DNA of 64,000 nt from Corbicula japonica (GCA_038501625.1 JAZAYU010000010.1:4300912-4364911), one strand, 5' to 3'. Shown: positions 22,301 to 33,880, counted from the first letter of the stretch. Program-made: numbers and translations. The notes: generated by a model from the sequence alone, not told the origin.

Positions 22301-22970
22301 ATAAATTATGCTTCCTGTGTTGGCAATTTCTAAAAATATTGGGGAAAACCGCTATAGCTTATGTTCGGTGTCTGCGGGCCGTCATCATATCTAACAGTTT
22401 GTTAGATGTGACTTTAGTGAGAATGTTACTGATATGCATATTTTACCTTTTTTCCAACAATAATCTGACCTCAAAAAATTTAAATCATTTTATTAAAAGT
22501 AGATTTCCATACTTCAGTTACAATTCAAAAATACGGTTTTCCTGATATCTCTGCCAGAAGTGGCATTAATCCTAAGGTCGAGTACAGTACAGGTACTCAC
22601 CTCGAATTCACGGGTTCATTGTATTCAGTTAAACTAGTTAATGATAAGGCGGTGCAATGTTCTAAGTTGTGGCCAGGTTTAGAAATAAATGATTTACGTA
22701 ATCCGCTCCTGCCAATCATTATGTTTTCCAATAAATATTCGGATAATCTCTTTTGTTATTTTTGTCGGTAATAAATACCGACGGACAAAACTAATTAATT
22801 TAAGTCGGACATGTCTGTGTGCCTTTGGAAAGTAAGTTCAAGAATGAATAATGTTCGTAATTACTAGTAGGGGAGGCTATGTCGTTGGCCGGACATTTCA
22901 GCGATCAAATTATATTTGTACTGCAGAAGAGCTATTTTTAAACTTTGAATGCCAAATAAATTGCGGTGGT
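19373..22970. other. Long non-coding interval
   Basis: A poly(T)/poly(G) run at 19490-19518. Otherwise no exon or repeat could be supported. The longest open frame (20142-20477, 111 codons) lacks any domain. Small ATG-starting peptides such as that at 21601 (MASVLPDIQKY, stop) are isolated. A few CpG-rich patches (20190-20350, 21420-21480) have no other signal. Confidence 0.45.
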
Positions 22971-22984
22971 ACATGGCCATGTGA

Positions 22985-23223
22985 CATGATAGTGCCTCTA
23001 GCTGGGAGCAAACCCGCACCGTCACGGCGACAGCGCCTAGCCCTGCAATTCCTGCGACGCAACCGATATAGCTAACCGGGACAACTCCAAAAAAGGTTGA
23101 GCGGGTAGCCCTAATATACGTAACAATCACTGCATGACATCGGTAACGGGTTATTTTACTGATAACAGTACTGACTATATGTACGGGGAGACTTCTAACG
23201 ACCGCCACACTGCACAAAGTCAT
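22985..23223 (-). repeat. tRNA-derived SINE, copy 1
   Basis: Reverse complement of the copy at 58738-58922. It carries an A-box-like 'ttagctatatcggttgcgtc' and a B-box-like 'gcgggtttgctccc', preceded by 'gctacccgctcaacctttt' and 'cagtaaaataacccgttacc'. The RNA Pol III boxes and multiple copies identify a SINE. Minus-strand open frames here are by-products. Confidence 0.8.
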
Positions 23224-25445
23224 TGAAAGTCAGTGCCGAAGTCCGCTGAACTCAATGTAGGATGAAATTTGAGAAGTATTGATGACCTCAACCGCATTCT
23301 TTAAACAATAGAAGACATCCACAGCTGTTACATGTTCCTGACATTGTTGTATTGCCTGAATTACTTTCCAGAAATTGGTCTATAAAATCTGCGTCAATTC
23401 AATACCTTTATAGCATATGTATGCTTTTGCTTTAGTTAAACTTACCATTTTTTGTTAAAGACGGCAGAGGTACTTTTGGTTGACAGTTAATGGAAAGAGG
23501 CATGAGGAAAGCAAGACGACTATCTGTAAAAAGGTAGTTGAGTCCCGATTGCTAAGCTGTAAGTTTAAATGGTTATAAGTTGACAAGTGAATAAATATAA
23601 ATTTAAACCAATACAATTAACACTCATCATCACATTATTTTCGAAACATTTTTAACAGCATTGGAAAAGGACATTATTGTGAATTTATACCTATAAACAG
23701 CGAAGATGAAATACAGGTTTACTGCGTTTATACAGTCATAAAATTCTTAATATACAAACACAAAAACTAAGCAACATTTAACATCAATTAAAATGCCAAC
23801 ATTAGAAATATGATGCTGAGAATATGTTGGGTATGCAAGGCTAAACATTTTGAGGTATTTGTAAAATAGTGTTTTACTTTGAATTTCCTAGTCGCGTAAA
23901 AAAGTGACAAAGTAAAACATAATATTTTTCAAACTATAGCTGGATAAGAGTGTTGCCCAGGGGGTCCAACGTATTTGGATTTTGCGGAAAAGAAACTTAC
24001 TTTTCCGAAAAATCCAAATACGTTGGACCCCCTGGTTGCCTTATTTCGCGTTAGTTGTTTAAATGAAATGTTCAAATTGATCATTGTAAATGTTAATAAA
24101 TCATGTTTGATTTACCATTGTCTTTAATACGACGGTTTTATTGCTTTTAATGTCTTTTATTGCAATGTCTTGTTTTCTAATACACTGCTAAAGACTCATT
24201 TACTTCATCGCAAATAGAAGAAAAAAGATGTAGAAACTTCCTTAGAGAATGAGACGGTGCTGCCTTACTTTTTACATATTAGTGTAAAGACAACCAAATC
24301 GCATCATTAACCACCATTTGCTTATTTCTGTCATAAAATAAGGCATTCTTACGTCATACAAATCAGGGATAAACAATGTAACACAACGTTGTCCATTCAA
24401 CAAGTGACAAAGTAACGGGCTTGTCGCTTTTTACATGTATCAGACAAACTGCTACATATCTGTCGCTGATCATCTGTAGTTGTGAGCACATTTACTTGTG
24501 AAATTATTTGAACTGAGCCTTGAACCTATTTATCATGCACACTAGCAAGCTTTCCTAATGACGGATACGAAATTGATAGGAAAAAAAACTGGAGTTGTGC
24601 ACTCCTTAACAGAAATATTGCTATTCGCGATTTTCAATAATGTTAGATATTAGAAACAGACAATTCTACAACAAGCGAAATGGTCTATCGTTTTACTGTT
24701 ATGATTTGCACGAACACTATAAGAAATTAATTACGTGGACCTGTCGAGAAAGATTGTGAGGCCTGGATGTAGGATACAAAGTTTTGGATGTATAGGGACT
24801 ATATTTGGAGTCCATCTTAGAATAATGATAATTTATGGCGTTTTAAATATGCTGGTACTTCCTTTTTCGGGACTCGATGTTACGGTAGGCACATTTTCGC
24901 GCTGCATAATTGCTGGAACCTATCGGTTTATTCCCAACATAAGCCTGTAACTAAATATTAGCTTATTCCTTATACATTGAATAAAGAATATGCATGAAAA
25001 TTCTGGACGATTTCAGTTCGACAATTTCATATATAAATCCACCCTTATATGCTGGCCATTGTCCGAATCGTCCATGTATAGCTTTTTTCTTTACTGCAGT
25101 GGCTGAAACTCAGCGGTTCAAACCCAACCGCAGCCTATATACGCCGTTAATATGTTAAAATAACGAAAACTTCACCAACTTAAAATAACGAAGCAACGGC
25201 CCAACATGTGTTCGTCTGGCCTGGAATGGTGGCCAGAAGACATGTTTGTTCAAACCAATGCAATACAGGGAAACAAGACAAAGTGTTTTGTTACTGAGAA
25301 TCAAACCTGTGACTTTCAAATTTGAAGGAAAAATAACAAAATACCTTCCATTCAACTAGTGACAAATGAACGGGCTTGCCGTTTTTTAGACAATCTGCTA
25401 CGTACATTGTGCACCAGTCACTTAACTTCTGTAGTATTCAGTGCC
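23224..25445. other. Non-coding interval with one hairpin
   Basis: Apart from the palindrome at 23957-24035, 24385-24620 is one of four diverged copies of a dispersed repeat ('aacgggcttgtc', 'acaatctgctac'); others are at about 25340-25450, 26080-26300 and 52940-53200. No gene supported. Confidence 0.45.
23957..24035. repeat. Near-perfect 36-bp hairpin with 7-base loop
   Basis: Arms 23957-23992 and 24000-24035 match at 35 of 36 positions when one is reversed and complemented. The 7-base loop is aaactta. Pre-miRNA-like in size, but could equally be a tiny MITE. See findings. Confidence 0.85.
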
Positions 25446-25448
25446 TAA

Positions 25449-25582
25449 TGTTATAAAACTGAGCATGGAAACCAGTCTCAAAACTCACGCATCTGATTGG
25501 CTGAAAAGGCGACTGGTCGCCATTTCAGCCAATCAGATGCTTGAGTTTTGAGACTGGTTTCCAATCTCAGCTTTATAACCTT
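25449..25582. mobile_element. Palindromic MITE 'ttataaarctgag', copy 1
   Basis: Begins ttataaaactgagcatggaa and ends with the complement (ccaatctcagctttataacc). The whole 130 bp folds on itself with 'catttcagccaatcagatgc' in the inner arm. Copies 2 and 3 at 32514-32648 and 37119-37254. Confidence 0.88.
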
Positions 25583-25589
25583 CAGGCCT

Positions 25590-26573
25590 GCTTTTAAACC
25601 TATTCAACCTTTTGGGCAACAATGTTTCCTTAAGAAAAGTTCCTTTTTCATGACATTGGAAAAAAGTGTGGTTTACTTGATTTTGTGTTTTAATGTGTTA
25701 AGTTTCTTTTTATATATTTATATTGTTCGTCTTCGGTGCATTTTAAACTCTTTGTTTAATATTTTATTTAATGGAATACACTTAAAACATTACAGATTAT
25801 ATGTTAAAAATTGATGTTCGAGGTTTTAAATGCTTTAAATATCATTATTAATAGGTCTTCTTGTTGACTAAGTAAAGCTCCTTAAATGTGTACCGCATCG
25901 GAAATATATAATTAATTTGGAAAACTTAAGTAGGCAATATCACGATGTCTCCTTAATCAAAACTGAGGGAAATTCAAGAAAAACAACGGCAGATAATTCA
26001 TTTTTGACATTTCCTTTTTCTTCCTGACACTAAATGAAACATATTTACGTCAAATACATCTATGGCAAACAGTTAAAACAAAGTATGTTTCATTCAATGA
26101 TAAGCTGTTGACAAAAACGGGCTTGTCATTGTTTAATATAAATCACTAATCATTAACAATAATTGTTACATTATCGCGTGGATTTAACGTATGGAATCAC
26201 GAACGTATTCATTATACAGACTTGTTGACAACAATCTAAACTTGTTGTTATCATTCCTCAAACAGATAGAGCAACTTCGCGTTTTTTATTTTGTTTTTTT
26301 TAAGTTGTAGGGGACATTAAAATGATAAACACAATCAATGTGTTTTCATATCGAATATGTCTATGAAAGTCCTTTTTTTATTTTAACAATAATATGAAAA
26401 ACTTAAATTACACCAAAGTTGTTAAACATGTAAATTGTGGAAATAACCTTTACTTTGGTGACACCAAAATATAAGGACGAGACCTTCTAGTCATTAAAAC
26501 ATCAAAGACCGCATCTGTACATCGACGAAGCATTTGAGAATAATATTTTGTTGATTAATGGAGAACTTTTTTA
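25590..26573. other. Non-coding AT-rich stretch
   Basis: Contains a diverged dispersed-repeat piece at about 26080-26300. No gene supported. Confidence 0.45.
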
Positions 26574-26930
26574 TGCCCCCGAAGGCGGGCATTAAGTAGA
26601 CGAACAGTCTGACTGTCCGTTTGTCCGATTTATTACTCCGTCAATCCTACATGGATTTTAAAAAAAATTGACAGAAATGTCAAACACTTGACAATAACCT
26701 GTCGCGCACAAAATTCTGGTCGGTTGCTCGGAGATCAAGGTCATACTTAAAGGTCGAAGTCATAAATCCCGCTACTGCACTGGTGGATGTGTCTGCTCAG
26801 TAACTGTCATTTTTGAGGGATTTTTAAATAATTTGGCTGCAATGTCAAACACATTAAGACGACATTTCGCGCAAAAGACCCAGATTGTTGCTCGAAGGTC
26901 AAGGTCACACGTATAGGTCAATGTAATAAT
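26574..26930. repeat. Mollusc-type dispersed repeat, left part (split by BEL)
   Basis: Begins tgcccccgaaggcgggcat and contains twice the phrase 'aaatgtcaaacacatt...gcgcaaaagacc...aaggtcaaggtca'. The same phrases resume at 31240-31712, ending in a G run and 'gcatatgtctgtttac'. The BEL/Pao element therefore sits inside this repeat. Confidence 0.7.
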
Positions 26931-26935
26931 CCCTG

Positions 26936-27109
26936 TGTCACGTAAAGTTACATGGACTTTGAAGTCGCGCCATTATCTGCGTCACGTTAAGAAACGCGCA
27001 ATATATATTACCATTAATTGACGTCTGCGACGTCACTTGTTTATACTTCCGTCAAGTAAACAGTCAAACAGTTCAGCACTCTTTTTCTCATTTTATTGTC
27101 TACACGACA
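26936..27109 (+). repeat. 5' LTR of BEL/Pao element
   Basis: TGTCACG...CGACA, preceded by CCCTG. It shares 'gaagtcgcgccattatc' and 'gacgtctgcgacgtcacttg' with the 3' LTR. The CRE-like TGCGACGTCA palindrome may be a promoter element. Confidence 0.92.
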
Positions 27110-27112
27110 TTT

Positions 27113-27124
27113 TGGTGCCGTGAC
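27113..27124 (+). promoter_or_regulatory. BEL/Pao primer-binding site
   Basis: TGGTGCCGTGAC, three bases after the LTR; characteristic of BEL/Pao elements. Confidence 0.75.
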
Positions 27125-27134
27125 AAAAAAGCAA

Positions 27135-27475
27135 ATGGCTACAAAATTGAGATCTATAACGAAGGGTCACAAAGCAGCAGTGACACGCCTTTTAATTAAA
27201 TTCGAAGCCATTCAGCAAGAAAATGTCGACTACGAGGAACTTGAAACGATTTTACAAACACTAAGAGAGAAGCAGAAGACGATTGCCGAGATCCACGAAC
27301 AGATCATTGACTCCATCCCAGAAGATGACAGTGACCGAATCGAGACGGCCATTCTAAAACACGATGAGTATATGTTCAATTTACAGACAAAAATACAGAA
27401 AGTGACAAGATTCAAAATGGTAACATTTTCAAACTTAAATGTTAATTCCCCGGCCGTTCACTTGGTGAAATAACT
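27135..27475 (+). pseudogene. BEL/Pao gag, N-terminal part
   Basis: ATG at 27135 opens MATKLRSITKGHKAAVTRLL followed by a charged coiled-coil-like region (LETILQTLREKQKTIAEIHEQ), typical of the start of BEL gag. An ATG at 27096 lies inside the LTR and is not used. The reading stops at 27473-27475, within the 0.5-kb inserted repeat that begins at about 27464. Capsid-like protein of a retrotransposon; non-functional here. Confidence 0.8.
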
Positions 27476-27966
27476 CATATACCCAATAAAGACCGTTAAT
27501 GTTAGCTATTTGTATTGCTTGTCAGCATCACTGAAATTCTGCCCTTGGTCTTAATAATGAAACTGTGAGAAAAAGGAAACTAAAAGGAAGCGTTATTTAA
27601 GCGGTATTTAATTACAACCACTATGGAATTGAGTAATTTAATATTATTATGATTTTTTCACACTGTTTTAAATAAGTAAAAGAACTGTTTTTGTAATTTA
27701 CCAGTTCATTTCACACACGAAAATGAGCGGAATTGCAATTTAAACACTTTGCTTATTATAATTGTTCTTTGGTTTGGCTTTGTATGCGCCAATCACCAAT
27801 AAAAGAAGAAAACCCATGCTTACTAATTGTACAAACAATACAAAAAACCTTCTCTTCAAACTTGTCTCTGAAGTAATGGAAAAGAAAAGTGGTACGACAG
27901 AAGTTGTAATTATCTTCTCCTTCGTGCTATTAATTAATTTCTAGAAGGACTAAAATTGCTCTGAAG
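27464..27966 (+). repeat. 0.5-kb module X, copy 1 (inside BEL gag)
   Basis: From 'cttggtgaaataactcat' to 'aaaattgctctgaag', almost identical to 33058-33560 (a handful of differences in about 495 bp). It separates the two halves of gag. The boundary sequence reads G|GTGAAA ... CTGAAG|TTAG, which resembles an intron with GT..AG ends. No ORF of note. In the 33-kb copy it is joined to dispersed repeat A. Confidence 0.85.
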
Positions 27967-28559
27967 TTAGATTTGCAGAAGTTTGACGGGAATATTCTTG
28001 ACTGGCAGTCATTCTGGGACTCCTTCGAGTCAGCTATTCATACGAACCCTTCACTAAGTGGTGTACAGAAATTCAACTATCTAAAGTCATCTTTGAGAGG
28101 GGAAGCTACGCAAATCATGTCTGGTTTTGCTTTAACCAACGTTAATTATGACAAAGCAGTGTCTTTATTAAATGAAAAGTACGGACAGAGACAGAATTAT
28201 ACAAACTTATATGAAAGCATTGCTTGAAATTCCGGCCCCGGTGTACACTATAACCAGTCTGAGGAAGTTCTATGATACCACAGAGACTTATATCCGGGGA
28301 CTTGATTCATTAGGCCAGAGCGAGAGTACATAGATCCCTTCTTACTCCCGTTATTCTCCAGAAGTTGCCGTCAGAGGTAAGAACGAACATTACACGTGCG
28401 CACGGATCACCATCCTGGTGTTTAACGGATTTAATGCAAGGTTTATAACATGAAGTGAATATTCTAGACGCTGGAAATATATTGAATATCCAACAAGATT
28501 TCGTTGCCACAGCAAGCTTTCTTACTTAATCAGAGAATTGCAAGCCCGAGAGGAAACCC
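27967..28559 (+). pseudogene. BEL/Pao gag, central (DUF1759-like) part
   Basis: LDLQKFDGNILDWQSFWDSF, then FNYLKSSLRGEA and LNEKYG are the hallmarks of DUF1759 gag. The frame ends at 28227 but continues in another (ALLEIPAPVYTITSLRKFYD...) with further shifts and stops up to the zinc-knuckle region. Confidence 0.85.
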
Positions 28560-29455
28560 ATGAGCAAACCAAGTGTAAAATTTACAAAGATACGAGCATG
28601 TGCGTATTGCGGGGGAGAGCACTCCAGTGTAGACTGTACACAGGTTACGGATCAAAAACAGAGACTGAGTATTGCAAAAGAAAAAAATCTTTGTTTCAAC
28701 TGCCTCGGAAGTCACAAGGTAACTGACTGTATATCCAAATTTAAATGTACAATATGTTCACGGAGGCATCATACTAATTTATGCGAGGAAGAATTAGCGA
28801 CAAAAACCACCAATCAACGCCCTGCACACAACGCGAAGAATATCCACACATCGGTTCTACACTCAGCACATACCTTTGCATCTGGACCCGTTTTACTGCA
28901 AACAGCAGTCTCCATGGTAACATCGGATTGTACATCCACTACTGCAAACATCCTGAAGGTTCATTTGTAACTGAACAATTGGCACAGAAACTCCAGCTGC
29001 AGCCAACCAGAAGTGAAACACTATGCCTATCAGGGTTCGGAGACAGAGAGAGGCGTGTACGACATCTTGACACAGCCACAGTCTATTTACAAACCCCGAA
29101 AGAGAACATTCCTATAAGAGTTCTGATAGTGCCGGAGATATCTGTACCGCTAAAAACTGCCCAGAAACAAGTTGTTCAGCTCGCATACCTGAAAGGGCTT
29201 AAACTTGCGCACCCCATGTTAGAAGATGAAGAATTCGAGATCGAGTTGCTTATTGGTGCTGATCATTACTGGGACGTAGTGCAAGATAAAGTTATCCGAG
29301 GAAACGGACCGACCGCCATACAGTCAAAAATCGGTTATCTCCTATCAGTACCATTCAGTACTGATACTCAGAGTCATCCCTCCCCACTTCCGGTGTCAAT
29401 TATGAACGTCATGACTATGCACGGACAGGAGGAAGTGAGCAGTTTTGGGAAGTAG
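28560..29455 (+). pseudogene. BEL/Pao zinc knuckles and DUF1758 protease
   Basis: 28560-28970 encodes two knuckle-like clusters: CAYCGGEHSSVDC and CFNCLGSHKVTDC, with a following CTICSRRHHTNLC. After a frame change (about 28960) comes the protease segment: TEQLAQKLQL, LSGFGDRERRVRH, IRVLIVPEIS, and ELLIGADHYWDVV, which fits DUF1758 (retropepsin-like). The active-site DSG is not clear at the frame break. The product would process the polyprotein. Broken. Confidence 0.85.
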
Positions 29456-29659
29456 AGTCGGCGGGAGTGGAACAGCAGTCAAAATACAACGACTTTGATG
29501 AATACACCAGACAAACACGTGCATTATATATGACAATAGCCAATACGTCGCAAAATTACCATGCAAAGAAGATCATCCCTTTCTACCCAGTAATGAAGAA
29601 CAGAAGAACAACAATATCTTTGTCATACTAAAACCACATCAACTAGAAGACCAAACCTA
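29443..29659 (+). pseudogene. Stub of BEL reverse transcriptase next to deletion
   Basis: In a frame overlapping the protease end one reads FWEVESAG and later, after a shift, AKLPCKEDHPFLPSNEEQ. Both are the first landmarks of BEL reverse transcriptase. The next recognisable sequence (29660) is already the integrase N-terminal region, so polymerase motifs A-C, and RNase H, are deleted between about 29630 and 29660. Confidence 0.7.
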
Positions 29660-30880
29660 GTGAGACAGCTTGACCTTTATCTGGATAACAACAACCTAAT
29701 TCGTTGTGGCGGTAGAATATCCAATGCACCCTTACTGGAAGACACGAAATTCCCGTACCTGTTACCATCCAGAGATCGCTTTACAGAGTTGATTGTAATG
29801 GATGCACACATTACACATCTACACGCCGGCACAGAGAGCAGTCACTTTTCTCCGCCAAAAGTTTTGGATTCCAAGCATTCGCCAACGTGTTCAAAGAATT
29901 GTTCGCTCGTGCGTTACTTGTCGTAAGGTAACAGGAAGACCATACCGGATACTAGACCCTCCGCCGTTACCTAGCGACCGACTGAAACTTGCTCCACCCT
30001 TTACAGTCACTGGCATTGACTTTACTGGAGCTTTAACAGTTAAAACTACAGATGGATATTTTCAAAGGCCTATATTTGCCTATTTACTAGTGCCAACACG
30101 CGCGCTGTCCATTTGGAGATAGTATCAAACATGAAAGTAGACACTTTTATTTTGGCTCCACGGCGTTTCTTTAGCAGAAAAGCAATACCAAAAGTCATTA
30201 TGTCAGACAACGCATTGACGTACATTGCCACTGCCAAAGTACTGAAACAAGAGATCCTTGCAACACACAGTATTACATGGACGTTTATCCCCCAGCACGC
30301 GCCCTGGTACGGAGGTTGGTGGGAGCGGCTAATTGGAATTACAAAGACACGTATCAAAAAAGTACTCGGGAAGTCCCTGGTCAGCATGGAAGTTCTACAG
30401 ACAATAACTGCGGAAGTAAAATGTATTGTTAATGACCGCCCGCTCACACATGGGTCTACAGATCCGAAAGACGAGGAACCACTAACCCCTTCTCATCTAT
30501 TGTATGGGCACAGAATAACCTCCCCTGTTTACCCTGATAACAGATCGCCGACAGCAGACGACATGACCCATGCATCATCAGAAAAACTCTACAGATTTAA
30601 GTCTGCAACGCTTGAACACTTTTGGTCAAGGTGGAAACATGAATATCTTACATCTCTGCGAGAGTTTCATAAGATGTCCGAAAATCATGGCGACACTGTG
30701 AAGACTGGTGACGTGGTACACATACACGACGAAAGCTTACCTAGAAATCGCTGGTCCCTGGGCGTTATAGAGGACGTAGTCATCGGTGGAGACGGTCTTA
30801 TCCGAGCAGCACGTGTCAGGTCCAGACGAGGTGTTACTACGCGGCCCATTTCTAGACTGTATCCACTCGAGTTAAAATAA
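29660..30880 (+). pseudogene. BEL/Pao integrase
   Basis: Three overlapping frames. 29660-29926 has RQLDLYLDNNNLIRCGGRIS and SRDRFTELIVMDAH. 29802-30122 has the zinc-binding end (IVRSCVTCRKVTG) and core start (TGIDFTG). 30113-30880 has IMSDNALTY, HAPWYGGWWERLIG, NDRPLTHGSTD, LTPSHLLYG and a C-terminal chromatin-binding-like segment (GDVVHIHDESLPRNRW). The D...D...E residues can be placed as FTGALTV (D just before), SDN and WWERL. It catalyses insertion of cDNA ends into the genome. Two frameshifts disrupt it; the last 255 codons are intact to the stop at 30878-30880. Confidence 0.9.
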
Positions 30881-31065
30881 CCATATTTATATTGACTGAG
30901 TAATATCTTAGTGTTTATTCAGTGACTTTTTCGTGATTTTGTATAAGTTTAATCAAAGACTAGAAAATTAATGCCATGATAATTATTACAGAGAATTTTA
31001 AACCTTTCTTAACTCATATCAGTGACAATATGTGAACTTTTTAAATTACTTTCGTGCCCCCGGAG

Positions 31066-31239
31066 TGTCACGTAAAGTTATATGGACTTTGAAGTCGCGC
31101 CATTATCGGCGTCACGTTAAGAAACGCGCAATATATATTACCATGTTTTGACGTCTGCGACGTCACTTGTTTATACTTCCGTCAAGTAAACAGTCAAACA
31201 GTTCAGCAGTCTTTCTCTCATTTTGTTGTCTACATGATA
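31066..31239 (+). repeat. 3' LTR of BEL/Pao element
   Basis: Matches 26936-27109 with about a dozen differences, including a changed terminal CA (now TA). Followed by CCCTG. Confidence 0.92.
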
Positions 31240-31712
31240 CCCTGGTAGTGCATTGGTGGTCGTTTCCGCACAGTAACTGTCATTTCTTGAGGGATTTTCA
31301 AATAACCTGGAAGAAATCTTAATCACATGAAAACGACCTGTCTCGCACAAGACCCGGGTCGGTTACTTGAAGACAAGATCTCACTTACATTTAAAGTCTT
31401 AATTTCTAGTAGTGCACTGGAGGTCATGTCCGCTCAGTAACTCTGTCTTTTCTAAAAGGTTTTTGAAAAAAACCTGGCAGAAATGTCAAACACATGCAGA
31501 CGGCGTGTTCTGCACAAGACCCATGTCGGTTACTGGAAGGCAAATGCCACACTGACAGGTCGTCAATATTTTCTTCTCCACATAAACCGTTTGACAAATA
31601 TTCAGAAAACTTAACAAAAAAGATCATTGGGTGACCCTCTATCAAAGTTGCTTAAATGGTCAAATGAATATTTACTGGACATGACTTCGGGGGGGGGGGG
31701 GGGGGGGCATAT
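31240..31712. repeat. Mollusc-type dispersed repeat, right part
   Basis: Continues the unit interrupted by the BEL element: repeated phrases 'gtcaaacacatg', 'cacaagaccc', 'cagtaactgtcatttc'. A run of about 20 G (31689-31708) precedes 'gcatatgtctgtttac'. Confidence 0.65.
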
Positions 31713-32510
31713 GTCTGTTTACAACGGTATCTCTTGTCTTAGGATATAATGCGAGAGAAAAACAAGACTTTATATTGAAACAAAAATAACTGGAAACAAA
31801 GGTGGATTGTTTTATATTTAGAACACAGACAGCAGTTCGGAAATAATATAATAACTGTATTATTTCAGTTTGTTTTGCGAAGGAAAAACTCGTTCATTTT
31901 AATCATAGCTAATTTAACTGAATTAGATTATGCTGATTTTATTTTATGATAACTGTATTTATTTAGCAACAAAATTTGTACATGTAACCAACCACCAGAT
32001 TTAAATTGTGTTTTTATCCATTTTTATGAAATACAACATGATATTCATTTATCATAACATTGTATATTATACATGTACTCATGCAGACTTTTTAACGTAC
32101 AGATTTTAAAAATGGAAGATACATGTACATTATGTCGCTAGAGATGAAGTAAAATTTATCTTTGCTTTGAGAAAAACATGGAATTTGTCACATTTATTTT
32201 CATTCAAAGATTCTTAATGAAACATTATGGAAAGGTTCAACTAAGAGATTTTGTATTTCTAATTTAATTTATTGTACACGATTGTAATGTAGCTTTAAAT
32301 TCAATACAATGCTTACGCTCTATGAAGCTTCCCATAATAATAATTTAACTTTTTTTAAGTATTATTCTTAATTTTTCAACATTAGATTTAATTTGGCTGA
32401 AATAAATGCTTATTTTGATTGAACAGTAACCTATTGTCCTTAAAATGTGTTAATATAAATTCTTTTAGATCGCAATATTCAACTTTAAGTGCTTTTTGAA
32501 AGGACCTATG
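31713..32510. other. Non-coding AT-rich stretch
   Basis: No gene or repeat supported. Confidence 0.5.
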
Positions 32511-32513
32511 CCC

Positions 32514-32648
32514 AAGGTTATAAAACTGAGCATGGAAACCAGTATAAAATCTCAAGCATCCGATTGGCTGAAATGGCGACAAGTCGCCATTTCAGCCAAT
32601 CAGATGCTTGAGATTTGAGACTGGTTTCCAAACTCAGTTTTATAACCT
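32514..32648. mobile_element. Palindromic MITE 'ttataaarctgag', copy 2
   Basis: 135 bp self-complementary: aaggttataaaactgagcat ... ctcagttttataacctt. Same family as 25449-25582. Confidence 0.9.
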
Positions 32649-32794
32649 TTAGCCCTAATTGTATATTTCTCCACAATTATCAACGGTGATCAATACATTA
32701 TCTACCATTGTCAATTCTCAGCGAAATTGCAGTAGAGTCATTATTTCCAGGTCCTTTTTGAATACGTTATTTCATTTTATGATAGTTAAAAAAG

Positions 32795-33075
32795 TTATAT
32801 ATGCATATCAGGAATCGCCACATTCACAAAATACAGCCTTCCCGCGCAGCGAAAAAGAAGATAGCAAGGAGTAGAGAGCATGTTTGTTATAAATATGTCA
32901 ATTCAAATAAATGTAGGCCGCCACAATTAACGAAAAAGAGAACCTTTGGGGATACCGCCTTGGAACGGTCAGTGGCAAAACAAATTGCCACTTGGGGTTT
33001 AAACCAGGTTCTAGGGTGCACCAACAGGTTCTCGTATCACAAAACAAGTACAAGTTGTCTTGGTGAAATAACTCA
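32795..33075 (+). repeat. Dispersed repeat A, copy 2
   Basis: Close to copy 1 (9566-9842) through 'aagtacaagttgt', then 'cttggtgaaataactc', a phrase that also continues repeat A in its minus-strand copies near 35060 and 54800. From there the sequence passes into module X (33058-33560). Confidence 0.85.
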
Positions 33076-33560
33076 TATACCCAATAAAGACCGTTAATGT
33101 TAGCTATTTGTATTGCTTGTCAGCATCACTGAAATTCTGCCCTTGGTCTTAATAATGAAACTGTGAGAAAAAGGAAACTAAAAGGAAGCGTTATTTAAGC
33201 GGTATTTAATTACAACCACTATGGAATTGAGTAATTTAATATTATTATGATTTTTTCACACTGTTTTAAATAAGTAAAAGAACTGTTTTTGTAATTTACC
33301 AGTTCATTTCACACACGAAATTGAGCGGAATTGCAATTTAAACACTTTGCTTATTATAATTGTTCTTTGGTTTGGCTTTGTATGCGCAAATCACCAATAA
33401 AAGAAGAAAACCCATGCTTACTAATTGTACAAACAATACATCCTTCTCTTCAAACTTGTCTCTGAAGTATCGGAAAAGAAAAGTGGTACGACAGAAGTTG
33501 TAATTATCTTCTCCTTCGTGCTATTAATTAATTTCTAGAAGGACTAAAATTGCTCTGAAG
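33058..33560 (+). repeat. 0.5-kb module X, copy 2
   Basis: Near-identical to 27464-27966, here attached to the 3' side of repeat A. 'cttggtgaaataac' at its start may belong to both repeats. Ends 'ctagaaggactaaaattgct' plus 'ctgaag'. Confidence 0.85.
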
Positions 33561-33880
33561 AGATTTATATATGTGTTAAAATAAGCCACTAATTAGCCTT
33601 TCCTCATAAGAAAGGGAACTTCAAGGCAATTTTATAATAACAGAACATACACATTAACTTAATTAGGCAAGGATCCTTGAAAAGTAACCACAACCTTGAC
33701 CTGGGGATTTATCTCCATTTCAGCCATAGAGATGCTCAGCAATGGTTTAAACCAAATTACCATAACTTTTATTATCTTGAAAGCTTCCTTTCTTCGAATG
33801 AGTGCTTATTATCAAACTATTGCAAAGGTACTAATCTCACCAGCAGTCCTTCTGACGATATTCTGACCATATTTTATATA
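33561..33880. other. Non-coding stretch
   Basis: No gene or repeat supported. Confidence 0.45.

Larger units (their letters stand above)
26936..31239 (+). mobile_element. BEL/Pao LTR retrotransposon, internally deleted
   Basis: 174-bp LTRs (26936-27109, 31066-31239; about 94% alike by eye) with a 5-bp duplication CCCTG (26931-26935, 31240-31244). PBS-like TGGTGCCGTGAC lies 3 bases after the 5' LTR. In order: gag N-part, a 0.5-kb foreign repeat, gag (DUF1759-like), zinc knuckles, DUF1758-type protease, the first residues of reverse transcriptase, then directly integrase. Reverse transcriptase and RNase H are gone, and frameshifts and stops occur throughout. It is a dead, moderately old copy. 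Confidence 0.92.

Noticed and set aside
22864..23223. 119-codon open frame on the minus strand
   Set aside because: Translation of the tRNA-derived SINE; the same residues arise from the 58.7-kb copy.
27096..27134. Upstream ATG of BEL gag inside the LTR
   Set aside because: Would place the start before the primer-binding site; the ATG at 27135 fits the family.
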